NCBI GenBank assembly: GCA_016124895.1
Contig: WGMU01000109.1
Location: 1-63,393 of the forward strand
Direction of reading: 5' to 3'
DNA: 63,393 nt
From: a bacterium
Lineage (GTDB): Bacteria > Planctomycetota > Planctomycetia > Planctomycetales > Planctomycetaceae
Below the pieces are notes generated by a model. It worked only from the letters and a program-made list of their open reading frames with translations, was not told the origin of the DNA and did no database searches. Made by a program: the position numbers and the translations under genes. Positions 18,401 through 26,893 of the stretch are shown piece by piece (within the stretch, counting starts at the first letter, position 1; each line of letters starts with the position of its first letter).

Positions 18401-19086
18401 TCCTGCGACTCCAGTGCTTCGCGGAGTTTCCGCAGTGCTTCTTCAGAGTCATTCGTCGGAACGTCTGCGGAATCTGATCGAGTTTCCTCGTCATTATCGC
18501 CGGCGTCTTTTGTGGATGCTGACGTCGTGCTGGTATCCTTTTCGGCTGGGTCAGCATCAGGATTGCCCTGGGCATCGAACTCAGTCGCGTCAACCTCGCT
18601 GGCGAATCCGAGCAGAGCGAATTGCTCAGCCTGTTCAATTGCCCGAGCGACGTCCGATGGTTCGACACTTTCCGCACCCGCGGGCTTCGCATCTGCACCT
18701 GCCGCTGATTCCGAGGCAGTCTCGGCCGCTTCCTGCTGCATCTGCAGCGCGATCGCCAGTCGCTCGGCCTCAGGCAGTGACGGCCCCTCGGGAGAGGTTT
18801 CGCTGAACTGCTGCAGTCGCGTGCGGAGTGCCTCAACACCCGTCTGATATTCCAGGAGAGCCAGTTCGCCCGGTGTGAGTGCCTCAAGCTGCTGAGGCGT
18901 CAGCAGATCGATCGATTCAATCGGCAGCAGGCTTCCGGCCAGCGTGCCTGACTGCGTTGGGACGAGGCTGCCCAGCAGCAGTTTCTGTTCGAGCGGCTCC
19001 GACGGGCCGCCGCGCCTGCGCGTGACACGCCTCAGGACGGTACGTGAACGCACACCGCTGGACTTCGATTCGTTTCGCCAGGTCAC
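15442..19086 (-). CDS. Giant exported protein: metzincin-like domain plus two GlcG/HbpS-like haem-binding domains
   Basis: About 1214 residues. The GTG at 19086 is chosen because GGGAGAG lies just upstream; an open frame continues to 19251 with no box. The N-terminus has basic residues then EPLEQKLLLGS, the LE.KLLL motif common at the start of planctomycete surface proteins. A long Ala/Ser/Glu-rich linker follows. GHEMGHVLGITD (17671-17703) with a later DIMNG Met-turn marks a metzincin-like zinc site whose third ligand would be Asp, as in snapalysins. Two GlcG/HbpS (DUF336) domains follow; the second ends in PIYGTNEDLIGGFGVSGDG, close to the family signature, the first contains PLYRDTNGDGNGDTIIGG with a calcium-type Asp repeat. 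Function unknown; extracellular. Confidence 0.85.
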   Translation of the reverse strand: MTWRNESKSSGVRSRTVLRRVTRRRGGPSEPLEQKLLLGSLVPTQSGTLAGSLLPIESIDLLTPQQLEALTPGELALLEYQTGVEALRTRLQQFSETSPEGPSLPEAERLAIALQMQQEAAETASESAAGADAKPAGAESVEPSDVARAIEQAEQFALLGFASEVDATEFDAQGNPDADPAEKDTSTTSASTKDAGDNDEETRSDSADVPTNDSEEALRKLREALESQDSGRGLSQAADLTFAPGAGPTAQAIANLAAAIASSVAGSSGGAAGSGPGAAVGSLNGSGTSASASAASAAVVSSVSSSGSVATLLSQSTASSQALPTQSVAGPNAQSTAEPVVVRYDFRNFAGYQNEITPAERAAAEEAFLNWQAATGDQLQFERDTQAADSDVVIIYKGALEAAGFESSPGEVLGLGGSVELNSPDGSSQLQRVILVDHTETFDTATGNGNPDGTFDFGTIVGHEMGHVLGITDAGVPVRGDIMNGVYDAERGPDSYAIAAANYDIPVLSSESPDVAAVHGLHTMITGYPQLSAAEVAQILDYATTVSPSNDAIIAIVDRGGNILGVRVEDGVISNFDNPANATTAGNGNGMIDAGSAEENTLVFAIDGAVAKARTAAFFANGDPVNGTFAPITSRLVRFISQSTITYREVNSNPNSTDPLVRGPGLVAPIGVGGHFPPEIMYTPPVDLFDIETTNRDSLLNPGPDHIKGTADDITLANRFNIDPTYVPLDTDGDGINDNPDADMNGVADSLRISAPESYGYVSGIDPTAQARGIATLPGGVPLYRDTNGDGNGDTIIGGIGVFFPGDDGTALFEQGYQPGQTELQRTNAPKTLESEFIAVVAAGGSNGANAQIAGAKPGNHPVPDIDIPFGRLDLVGIQLQVIGPTAGILGVQQLLLSAPQIVADQGLNPADLLNPGNLNGANQIVTGGGDITIDGQSVPHGWLVTPHDGGDFDGVPGPDITAAEVEQIITQAIAEAGQVRAAIRLPLGSRTRMVMAVTDASGEVLGLYRMRDATVFSIEVAVSKARNTAYYASTDLQPIDQLVGQDGNVVPIETAATNRTFRFMSEPRFPSGQDGTVPGNFSILHDIVDADPSLSFADPAAKIVESTAPIPYTDFDTVLGFNSFNPGSNFRDPNNFENQSGVVFFPGSTPIYGTNEDLIGGFGVSGDGVDQDDVVTFVGAGSFLPPSSVLTADEVRVDGIRLPYQKFLRNPLG

Positions 19087-19620
19087 GGCAGACTCTCCCT
19101 GCAACCACCGTCCGACTCCCCAGCCTGGCGGTGACGCTCCCTCGTCATCTGTCGCGGCGATGCCTTCAGTCGCCGCCGTCCCTCCCAGAGCGGCGTAGCG
19201 CGGCACAGTCCGCAGAATTCTCACTCTCATCGAAATCGGAATAACCGGCACAGCCAGTCAACTCGAAATCGGTTCCGACAACCGAATCCGGCAAGTTCGA
19301 ACCGGTGTCGGAGTGTACGAGTGGTGCCGCAGCCCGAGTCGCGACGTTCAAAACTTCAATTCTCAAATCGAGCTGGAATGTCTGCGTCGCGAGTCCGTGG
19401 CAACAGCACCAGAACTCACAATCAGCCGCGGAATCCTGAGAATCCGGGAACTATCGCCGCCGAGCCTCGTCTCAATGCTCTTGAAACTACCGACGTTTTG
19501 GCGGAACGTGAGTGCTCGACAGTGGTTACGAGCCGCGACACTTTTCTGATCCGATCTGAAAGTTAGAGTGATCGGCTCACGCGCCGCCGCCGAATCGCAC
19601 TTGAAGGACAGGACGACGCC
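19087..19620. other. Divergent intergenic region
   Basis: About 530 bases between the giant protein gene (-) and the anti-sigma-like gene (+). The giant gene's open frame continues to 19251 but that part lacks a start signal. I see no other coding frame. Both promoters should be here. Confidence 0.4.
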
Positions 19621-20772
19621 ATGAACGGCCAGACGAACAACGAACGACTCTCTGCACTGATCGATGGCGAGCTGGCCGACGAAGAACGCGCCGCTCTGGA
19701 ACAGGAAGTGGCTCTGTCGCCGGAACTCCGGCACGAGCTGGCTGAGCTGCGTCGCGTCTCAGCCGTCGTCAGGGAGCTGCCGCAGATTCCGGCTCCGGCC
19801 AGCCTGCACGGAGCCGTGATGGCTGAAATTCAGCAGCCTGTTCACCTCGGTAATGACCGCCCGGCCGGCTCGGGACGCGCCGGCGGTCGACCGGGAATGT
19901 CGCGGTTGCTCGGTCTGTCCGCCGCAGTCGCCGTCGCAATCGGAGCTGCTGTCTGGTTCAGTCAGAAAAACGACAGTCAGATTGCCGGGAATGGCGGCGG
20001 CGCTCCGGAAATCATCTCCGTGCAACAGGGGCGCCGGGAAGCCGTGGCAAACCGGTCCGAGTTGCGCGGCTCGCCGGCTGAATCCACAGAGTCGGTCACA
20101 GGCAGCCGGGATATCACAGGTGGCCGGGGCACAGTCAATGTCGAGACGCGACATCGCGTTCTGCAGATTTCCCGTGACGACCTGACGTCCGCACGCGTGG
20201 GCGACATCGTCGAGGCCGTTGACGCAAACGGCGACGCTGTCGGCGTGATTCGCCTGACCGTCGTCGATCGTAAACTCGGGGTTGAAGCCTTGCAGGTCCT
20301 GCTGACCGCACAGCAGTTTGAAACTGTCAACGGTAGCGAAACCGAGCCCAACGCCGATCAGAGCAGTCTGGTCGCTGTGTATGTGGAGTCAGATCGTGAG
20401 AAACTCTCGCAGGCGATCAGCGAATTCCGACGTCAGCTCGATTTCGGTTCGCTGGAAGTTGCCTCGCCAGTCAGCGTCGCCGCACTTGAACCGGAAACCC
20501 GCAACGAACTGGGAATTGATAGACTGCCCGACTCAGCCACCGCGACCCCGTCGCAACGGACCGTCGCTCTGAAACCTGGCAGCCAGCTCGACCGACTGGT
20601 TCAGTCCGACGTAGCCACTGCAGATGGCGACAAATCGGCAACCGGCGCTGCCGATGTTCCGAAAGTCGTCCGCAGCTCGGACAAGCCCGTGCGAGTCATC
20701 TTTGTTGTCGTTGACGGCCCGGCCACCGGCGCGAAGATCAAAGCCGCTCCGAAAGAGAACGACGCTGCCTGA
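19621..20772 (+). CDS. Anti-sigma-factor-like transmembrane protein
   Basis: A 383-residue single-pass membrane protein. Residues 1-55 (LSALIDGELADEERAALE, then a helical segment ending RELPQIPAP) match the cytoplasmic sigma-binding domain of RseA/zinc-finger anti-sigma factors, but the HxxxCxxC zinc motif is absent. A membrane segment lies at about 95-113 and the rest should be outside. It contains an Arg/Val-rich region (VLQISRDDLTSARVGDIV) of unknown fold. No ECF sigma factor is adjacent, unlike most anti-sigma genes. An AGGACAGGACG sequence precedes the ATG. A strong terminator follows, so the gene is monocistronic. Confidence 0.75.
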   Translation: MNGQTNNERLSALIDGELADEERAALEQEVALSPELRHELAELRRVSAVVRELPQIPAPASLHGAVMAEIQQPVHLGNDRPAGSGRAGGRPGMSRLLGLSAAVAVAIGAAVWFSQKNDSQIAGNGGGAPEIISVQQGRREAVANRSELRGSPAESTESVTGSRDITGGRGTVNVETRHRVLQISRDDLTSARVGDIVEAVDANGDAVGVIRLTVVDRKLGVEALQVLLTAQQFETVNGSETEPNADQSSLVAVYVESDREKLSQAISEFRRQLDFGSLEVASPVSVAALEPETRNELGIDRLPDSATATPSQRTVALKPGSQLDRLVQSDVATADGDKSATGAADVPKVVRSSDKPVRVIFVVVDGPATGAKIKAAPKENDAA

Positions 20773-20824
20773 CAGCAGTACCGACCCAATCGCTCGCCGA
20801 TCGGACATCCACTCAGCACAATGC

Positions 20825-20850
20825 AGCCGCTCTTCGGAGCGGCTTTTTTT
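20825..20850 (+). terminator. Strong rho-independent terminator
   Basis: Perfect stem AGCCGCTC, TTCG tetraloop, GAGCGGCT (20825-20844), then a run of T's and a second T run. It ends the anti-sigma-like gene. Confidence 0.95.
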
Positions 20851-21071
20851 GTTTTTGAGCGGCGATGTGAAGACGGTTTCGAATCTCGCGACGAAATTCG
20901 TCAGACGCCTCAACTCTCGACCACAGTCTCTCATTGAGATTCGCGATCAGACGACCCGGTCTCTGTGCGCTTCGGCGCCGAATGGACGGGTTCGCCAACT
21001 GGCGGAAGTCCGAATTTCAATAGATGCCTGAATTTCAAATCTAAAGCACAAAGGGCCAGGACGGACATCCC

Positions 21072-22991
21072 ATGAAGCACGCTCGAAGCTCCGCTCAGTC
21101 TGCCTTCGTTCGCCGCTGCCTCGCAGTGACCGTCGCCATTCTGGCACTGTTGTCGGCCGTTTCCCGATTGCCGGCAGCCGAGCGGCCGAACGTTGTCTGG
21201 ATTCTATCGGAAGACAACTCGATCCACTGGCTGCGGCTGTATGGCTACGAACTCGGAGTGACGCCAAACATCGAACAACTCGCCGAGCAGGGCGTTACGT
21301 TCGAGCACGCGTTCTCAAACGCGCCGGTCTGTTCGGTCGCCCGGACGACGCTGATGACCGGCATCCTCGCGCCGCGTGTCGGCTTTCAGTATCACCGCAA
21401 ATCGAAGCTGGCGCACCTGCCGCCGGGAGCCGAGCTGTTTCCAGCGCTGCTCAAGCAGGCTGGCTACTATACGTCGAACAATTCCAAGAAGGACTACAAC
21501 GTCGTCGAGGGGGACGTCTGGCACGAGTCGTCGAACAAGGCGAGCTGGCGTGACCGGCCGTCGAAAGGTACTCCGTTCTTCCACATGCAGACAACGACGC
21601 TCTCGCACGAAAGCTCGCTGCACTTCAGTCGCGAGGTGATGGAGAATGAGAAGACGATCACGGACCCGGCTGCTGTGAAAATCGCTCCGTACCATCCCGA
21701 CACGCCAACGTTCCGCTACACGTACGCCCGCTACTTCGACCGAATGCGGTTGATTGACGAACAGGTCGGCAAGCTCGTCGGACAGCTTCGCGAAGACGGC
21801 CTGCTCGACGACACCTTCATCTTCTACTTCGGCGATCACGGCGGCGTATTGCCGCGCGGCAAGGGCTACGCCTACGAATCCGGCCTGCACGTTCCGCTGG
21901 TCGTGCGAGTTCCCGAAAACTGGCGGCACCTCGTTGATCGAGAACCGGGCTCGCGTGCGAACGGCTTTGTCAGCTTTATCGACTTCGGGCCGACGGTGCT
22001 GAATCTGGCCGGCATCGAGACTCCAAAGACAAGCGATGGCCGACCGTTTCTCGGCAAGGGAGTCTCGGCTGCCGACGTCGAATCACGCGACGAATCGTTT
22101 GGCTACGCGGATCGCTTCGACGAGAAGTACGACCTGGTCCGCTCGCTGCGAAAAGGCCGGTACCACTACATCCGTAATTACCAGCCGTTCAACCCGGACG
22201 GCCTGCAGAACAACTATCGCTATCGGATGCTCGCCTACCAGGAATGGCGGGAGCTGTACCACGCGGACAAGCTGAACGCTGAGCAGCGGCAGTTCTTTGA
22301 GGCTCGACCGGCCGAGCAGTTGTTCGACGTCGAGGCCGACCCGCGCGAGGTTCGGAACCTCGCCGACGATCCACAGTACGCAGCCGTACGCGATCAGTTG
22401 CGGGCTCGACTGCGCGAGATCGTCCAGACACTGCCGGACCTCAGCTTCTACCCCGAACCGTTTATGGTTGACCACGCGCTCGATGACGGCGCGGCGTTCG
22501 GGCAGCAGCACCAGGCAGAGATCGCGGGGCTGGTCGACCTGATCGACCACCAGCTTTCACCGTATGGTGTCGCCCGGCGTCATATTCGGTCGGCGTTGCA
22601 GTCAGAGAATCCGTGGCGTCGCTACTGGGGACTGATCCTGTGCAGCAGCTTCGGTAATAATGCTGCCGAGTTTGGACCTCGGGCCAAAGAACTTTGTGAC
22701 GATCCCGAACTGCTCGTCCGCGTCCGCGCCGCTGAGTTCCTCGGCATCGCGAAGCTCGGTGATCCGCAGCCTGCACTCAAAAGCGTCCTCAAAGAATCAA
22801 CGTCCGACGTCGAAACGCTGCTGACGTTCAACACCGTCGTTCTGCTCCGCGACCACTACGGCTACGAGTTCGATATCAAGCCGGGCGAAGTGAACTCAAC
22901 AGGCGGTGAAGTCAGCCGCCGCCTCGAATACCTCGGCATCGCGCCGCCTGAGCAGCAGAAACGTGCAGTCAGGAACCAGAACAAAAAGTAG
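21072..22991 (+). CDS. Type I sulfatase with C-terminal helical-repeat extension, exported
   Basis: A 639-residue sulfatase with a signal peptide of about 36 residues. The metal site is SEDN (residues 46-49) where most sulfatases have a DD pair, a known variant. The formylglycine motif is CSVAR with Cys at residue 87, followed by TTLMTG. YFGDHGGVLPRGKG is the later active-site segment. After about residue 470 the protein has a helical extension (WGLILCSSFGN, VRVRAAEFLGIAKLG) resembling HEAT-type repeats. It should desulfate a carbohydrate outside the cytoplasm. AGGAC lies about 10 bases before the ATG. It differs strongly from the sulfatase at 1722, so the two probably act on different linkages. 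Confidence 0.93.
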   Translation: MKHARSSAQSAFVRRCLAVTVAILALLSAVSRLPAAERPNVVWILSEDNSIHWLRLYGYELGVTPNIEQLAEQGVTFEHAFSNAPVCSVARTTLMTGILAPRVGFQYHRKSKLAHLPPGAELFPALLKQAGYYTSNNSKKDYNVVEGDVWHESSNKASWRDRPSKGTPFFHMQTTTLSHESSLHFSREVMENEKTITDPAAVKIAPYHPDTPTFRYTYARYFDRMRLIDEQVGKLVGQLREDGLLDDTFIFYFGDHGGVLPRGKGYAYESGLHVPLVVRVPENWRHLVDREPGSRANGFVSFIDFGPTVLNLAGIETPKTSDGRPFLGKGVSAADVESRDESFGYADRFDEKYDLVRSLRKGRYHYIRNYQPFNPDGLQNNYRYRMLAYQEWRELYHADKLNAEQRQFFEARPAEQLFDVEADPREVRNLADDPQYAAVRDQLRARLREIVQTLPDLSFYPEPFMVDHALDDGAAFGQQHQAEIAGLVDLIDHQLSPYGVARRHIRSALQSENPWRRYWGLILCSSFGNNAAEFGPRAKELCDDPELLVRVRAAEFLGIAKLGDPQPALKSVLKESTSDVETLLTFNTVVLLRDHYGYEFDIKPGEVNSTGGEVSRRLEYLGIAPPEQQKRAVRNQNKK

Positions 22992-22992
22992 A

Positions 22993-23070
22993 AGGCCGGA
23001 CCGAGCGCAGCGAGTTCCGGCACGATTGCCGTGCGGCATCGCCGGAGCGGCGCAGAGCTTGATCCGGCCT
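22993..23070. repeat. REP-like nested palindrome
   Basis: Outer arms AGGCCGGA (22993-23000) and TCCGGCCT (23063-23070) are perfect. Inside are a second stem GGCAC-GATT-GCCGTGC and further GC-rich symmetry. It fills the convergent gap between the sulfatase and the creatininase-family gene and could stop transcription from both sides. Confidence 0.65.
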
Positions 23071-23077
23071 ACGTGTC

Positions 23078-23836
23078 TCAAGGTCGGCGTGGCTCCGGTA
23101 GCGGCATGGCGATCAGCTCGCCGCCGACTGCGGCAACGCGAGCGACAACGGCCTCGAACATCGCGGCACCTTTCTCAGGTGATGCCAGATCCGGGCGTCC
23201 GGTGTGACCGCGGCGGGTGCGTTGAGCCATGTCCTGGCAGATGAAGACTCCGTGCTGCATGTCGCGCAGGTAATCGGTCGCGTCTTCGAGATCGTCTATG
23301 TGTACCAGGTCCGGTCGCAGGTGCATGACAAGTGACGTCTCCGCTTCGCACGCGTGGCCGAGGATTTTGTCACTGCCGTCCAGCCGGTCGATGATCTCCT
23401 TCTCGGCGATGCTCCAGTATGAAGCAGCGGTCAGCAGCACGTGCGGGTAATCCGGCTGCAGCCGACGCAATGCGACGCGCATCGGATCGATGTTTCCTCC
23501 GTGACCGTTGAGCAGCAGCACGCGACGATAGCCGTCGTCGAGCAGCGGCTTGAGCAACTGGCACAGCAGCGTCGTGTAGGTTTCCAGTTCGAGCGTGACC
23601 GTCGCGCCCCACGGCAGGTGGTGATGGCTCGCTCCCGGCCACAGCGTTGGCAGCAGCAGGACTGAGTCGCGGCACCGCTGTTCGACAGCTTCGGCAATAC
23701 CGCCACAGATAATCGTGTCCGTCCCGGTCGGCATGTGCGGGCCGTGCTGCTCGCAAGCAGCGATCGGCAGCACTACCAGCGTCTGTTCGCGGTCCACCTG
23801 CCGAAGCTGGCCGGAAGTCATTTCCTGAAATTTCAT
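23078..23836 (-). CDS. Creatininase-family amidohydrolase
   Basis: A 252-residue member of the creatininase/mycofactocin MftE-like family of metal-dependent amidohydrolases, which open cyclic or linear amides. The metal ligands are visible: EQHGPHMPTGTD (Glu29, His31, Asp40), NGHGGN near residue 110 and a Glu in the ACEAET segment. Length is normal. The protein starts with the typical MKFQEMTSGQL. It is followed on the same strand after 73 bases upstream by the symporter gene (stop at 23910), so the two may form an operon of uptake and amide hydrolysis. True creatininase activity cannot be inferred. Confidence 0.9.
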   Translation of the reverse strand: MKFQEMTSGQLRQVDREQTLVVLPIAACEQHGPHMPTGTDTIICGGIAEAVEQRCRDSVLLLPTLWPGASHHHLPWGATVTLELETYTTLLCQLLKPLLDDGYRRVLLLNGHGGNIDPMRVALRRLQPDYPHVLLTAASYWSIAEKEIIDRLDGSDKILGHACEAETSLVMHLRPDLVHIDDLEDATDYLRDMQHGVFICQDMAQRTRRGHTGRPDLASPEKGAAMFEAVVARVAAVGGELIAMPLPEPRRP

Positions 23837-23909
23837 CTCTGTTCTCTCTCAGATTAAGAAGCCAAAAGCACGGTCGAACGACAGAATCATTCTGCCCGCC
23901 TGACGCCCC

Positions 23910-25631
23910 TCAGCCCGCCTCCGGGACAACGTCAGAAGACGGTTTACCTTCAGATGTTGATTTGCCCGCGGGACCTGACGTTGCCGCCATCACGGCTCGA
24001 AACGAAAACGCGGCGTGACCGGCGTCGGCGGCAGAAAACGGCGCGATCGCGCTGATCGCCAGCGAGAGGATCATCGCCAGACCGAATCCGACCGGCCAGA
24101 ACCACATCGGAAACCAGGTGGGACACCAGAACGTCAGCCCCAGCGTAATGCCCGCCGAAATCAGCACGCCGGCGAAGACTCCGACCGTCGAGCAGTGGCG
24201 GACGAACAGGCCGAGCAGAAACACCGCGAGCAACGGGCCTCCAAACGCGGCCGTCAGTTTCTTGCTGACGGCGAAAACGTCTCCGAGTGAATTGACGTTG
24301 CACGCGAGCGCGATCGTCAAACTGCCCAGCACAATGATCAGCGTCCGGATCGTCAGGACTTCGCCGCTGCTGGTCGACGGCGCCCAGCGCGGCGCCAGTC
24401 GGTCGCGGAAATCAACGATGAGCGCAGTCGTAATCGAGTGAACTCCGGAGTCGATGCTCGACATGATCGCCGCCATCAGAGCGGCCAGAAACAACCCCTT
24501 GAGTCCCGGCGGAAAGTGCAGCTTGACGAACTCGGGCATCGCGTTGTCGGCCAGCTTGAACTCGCGCATGTGCTGCTCGACCCGCTTCGGGTTCGCCTCG
24601 TAAAACGCCGCAAGCTGTTCCCTGTCAGGAGTGGTCAGCCAGTCGCCCGTCTGGTCGAAATCCCAGGCATGAATCGTCCTCTCGCCCGAGTTGAAGTCGT
24701 CCACAACTCGGTTTACGAGCAGCGGCACCAGTTCGTTCGGCCGGTTCTTGAAATAGCCGAACAGTCCGACGCCGATCATCAGCAGCGCCGGGACGATCAG
24801 CCAGAAGCCGGCGAGGTTGATCAGGCCTCCAATCTGCGACGTCCGTTCGGACCTTGACGCGATGAACCGCTGCACGGCGACCTGATCCGCGGCCGTGGCC
24901 GACAGCGCTTCCAGAAAGACGCCCAGCAGGATCGCCCAACTGCCATATTTCAGCGTCACCGACGGAGTCCAGTCGAACAGCAGATTGGGACGGCCATCGA
25001 AGTAGGTGCCGAAAACGCCGCTGACTCCGTCGTCTTCCATCGCGAGCAGCAGGCCGAGAGCCACGGCGATCGTTGTGCTGAAAACGAAGAACTGCACGAC
25101 GTCGGTCCACATCACGGCGCGAAGACCGCCGAGCATTGTGTAGAAGATTGCGGCGACTCCGAGACCGATAATCACGACGGTCTGGTCCAGTCCCGAAATC
25201 CCTGAGACAACGACCGACGCCGCGTACGTCGCCGAGGCCATCCAGCCGATTCTCAGCAGAACGAACAGTCCGCTGGCGAGACACCGCACGGATACATGAA
25301 ACCGCCGTTCGAGATACTCGTACGCCGTCTGCACCTTCAGTCGTGCGTAGACCGGGATGAAGACCCACAGAACCAGTGGCGTGATCAGCAGAAACGCCAC
25401 CAGCGACATCAGACCAAGCCGTAGACTGTCGCCGTAACTCGATGCCGGATAGAAGGCGAAACTGTTTGAGGAAAACAGCGTCGCCATGACACTCAAGCCG
25501 ACGGTCAGCCAGCCCATCGAGTTATTCGCCGCGAAGAATTCGCTTCGCGTCTGATGCCGGCCGAAGTAAACGCCGAGTCCCACAGTCAGCAGCAGGTAAG
25601 CGGTAATGACGGCGTAATCGAGTGCATGCAT
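23910..25631 (-). CDS. Sodium:solute symporter (SSS family)
   Basis: A 573-residue inner-membrane transporter of the SSS family, importing an organic solute with sodium. The start at 25631 begins MHALDYAVITAYLL, the usual first membrane helix; upstream frame to 25820 reads through the inverted repeat and is not coding. Family features include FAANNSMGWLTVGLS, the GGLRAVMWTDVVQ segment and SSIDSGVHSITTA. About 13-14 hydrophobic segments are visible. A charged loop between helices (GERTIHAWDFDQTGDW) is longer than usual. The creatininase-family gene follows 73 bases downstream and may metabolise the imported compound. The substrate is not readable. Confidence 0.92.
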   Translation of the reverse strand: MHALDYAVITAYLLLTVGLGVYFGRHQTRSEFFAANNSMGWLTVGLSVMATLFSSNSFAFYPASSYGDSLRLGLMSLVAFLLITPLVLWVFIPVYARLKVQTAYEYLERRFHVSVRCLASGLFVLLRIGWMASATYAASVVVSGISGLDQTVVIIGLGVAAIFYTMLGGLRAVMWTDVVQFFVFSTTIAVALGLLLAMEDDGVSGVFGTYFDGRPNLLFDWTPSVTLKYGSWAILLGVFLEALSATAADQVAVQRFIASRSERTSQIGGLINLAGFWLIVPALLMIGVGLFGYFKNRPNELVPLLVNRVVDDFNSGERTIHAWDFDQTGDWLTTPDREQLAAFYEANPKRVEQHMREFKLADNAMPEFVKLHFPPGLKGLFLAALMAAIMSSIDSGVHSITTALIVDFRDRLAPRWAPSTSSGEVLTIRTLIIVLGSLTIALACNVNSLGDVFAVSKKLTAAFGGPLLAVFLLGLFVRHCSTVGVFAGVLISAGITLGLTFWCPTWFPMWFWPVGFGLAMILSLAISAIAPFSAADAGHAAFSFRAVMAATSGPAGKSTSEGKPSSDVVPEAG

Positions 25632-25740
25632 GGTGGTTCTGTTGAGCTTCAACGAGGCGACGGACGGCAGACAATCTGAGGTCTCCGAGCGGAGAAGAAA
25701 ACTCAACTCGCTGCCTGACTTCCGACAGAGATGAATCTCA

Positions 25741-25817
25741 ACCACGGATTTTACGGATGAGCACGGATTTCGGATTCTGCCCGAGCAGTCTCCGTGCCCA
25801 TCCGCGAAACCCGTGGT
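25741..25817. repeat. Long imperfect inverted repeat (27-bp arms)
   Basis: Arms at 25741-25767 and 25791-25817 match at 23 of 27 positions when one is reversed and complemented (ACCACGG...GCACGGA on both). A 23-base centre separates them. It lies in the divergent gap between the symporter and nnrE. Three of the four mismatches would be G-U pairs in a minus-strand transcript, that is the symporter leader. The same ACCACGGATTT..ACGGATG wording is, from memory, frequent in planctomycete and verrucomicrobial genomes. Confidence 0.85.
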
Positions 25818-25854
25818 CAATGCACGTCAGCCTTGTCTGGACCAGGAGACAGCC

Positions 25855-26541
25855 ATGATCCCTCACACAATGTCGCGCGACGAAGTGCGAGACGTTGACC
25901 AGCGAGCGATTGAAGAATTCGGCCTGCCGGGCGTGGTGCTGATGGAAAATGCCGGACGCGGCTGCGTCGACTGGCTGGCCGAGCTGGGTGTTTCCGGCCG
26001 GGTCGTCATCTGCGCCGGGCGAGGCAACAACGGTGGCGACGGGTTCGTCATCGCACGGCATCTTGAGAACCGAGGGATCAACGTTCTCGTGCTGCTGTTC
26101 GCCGATCCGGAATCACTGCGCGGCGACGCGGCGATTAACTGCCGAGTGCTTGAACGGGCAGGCACGCCGGTCCGCGCCATCAAAGACGCCGATTCTGACG
26201 ACTCCTGGCAGATGCAGATCGCCTCGGCCGACTGGATCATCGACGCACTGCTCGGCACCGGCACGCGTGGCTCTCTGCGCGATCCGTTTCCAGCGATCAT
26301 CGTGGCAATCAACGCAGCGTCTGGTCGAGTCTTCGCGATCGACCTGCCGAGTGGACTCGACTGCGACACTGGCGAGCCGGTCGATACGAAGTCACCACTC
26401 GCCGTCAAAGCGGAATTCACCGCAACGTTCGTCGCCTGTAAGCTGGGCTTCGAGAATTCCAATGCCGCACAATTCACCGGAGACATCCGCGTGATCGATA
26501 TCGGGGTTCCGCACGCGATGTTCGAGTCGGACTCAAAGTAG
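25855..26541 (+). CDS. nnrE: NAD(P)H-hydrate epimerase (YjeF N-terminal domain only)
   Basis: A 228-residue enzyme that converts R-NAD(P)HX to the S form so it can be repaired. The motif CAGRGNNGGDGFV (53-65) is the signature, with MENAGRG before it and IDLPSGLDCDTG after, containing the catalytic Asp. The protein ends after the N-domain; the dehydratase half found fused in E. coli is absent and must be coded elsewhere. The ATG at 25855 has AGGAGA 6 bases upstream; an earlier in-frame start at 25813 would lie inside the inverted repeat and is rejected. Confidence 0.94.
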   Translation: MIPHTMSRDEVRDVDQRAIEEFGLPGVVLMENAGRGCVDWLAELGVSGRVVICAGRGNNGGDGFVIARHLENRGINVLVLLFADPESLRGDAAINCRVLERAGTPVRAIKDADSDDSWQMQIASADWIIDALLGTGTRGSLRDPFPAIIVAINAASGRVFAIDLPSGLDCDTGEPVDTKSPLAVKAEFTATFVACKLGFENSNAAQFTGDIRVIDIGVPHAMFESDSK

Positions 26542-26893
26542 CAGCCAACCTGCTGGTTTCGCTTCTTCGACGGCTGCCTGCGTCGCCAGATGCGCCCTGA
26601 GATGCTGAACGTGATCTCGCCGCTTGACGGATTTCGTGGCGGCGAGCCCATTGCAATTTGCGGATCTTCTCGACACAAAGGAGCCGCGAACTTGTCCGGT
26701 CGTTGTTTCGCATCTAAAACGAGTTACCCGTTAGCAGGAGGTGCCGTGCCAATTATGACCGGTCTGTAAGATGCCTCGCAGAACCGGCCGGCCTCGGCAA
26801 CCGAAACTCTCTGACGAAGTCGACAACGTCGCATGGTGCGGCCTGTCATTGCTTTCTTCCCCTGTCGACCCCTGAATTCAAAGGAACCCGTCG
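26542..26893. other. Intergenic region before the small secreted CxxC gene
   Basis: About 350 bases without a credible gene. A GGAGG box near 26738 precedes an eight-codon frame (GTG at 26746 to TAA at 26769) which I do not call. The promoter of the next gene should be here. Confidence 0.4.

Noticed and set aside
19087-19251. N-terminal extension of the giant protein
   Set aside because: In frame, but without a ribosome-binding site and with a composition unlike a signal peptide; the GTG at 19086 is better supported.
26738-26769. Eight-codon frame after a GGAGG box (possible leader peptide)
   Set aside because: Too short to support; no attenuator-like stem or run of one amino acid follows.
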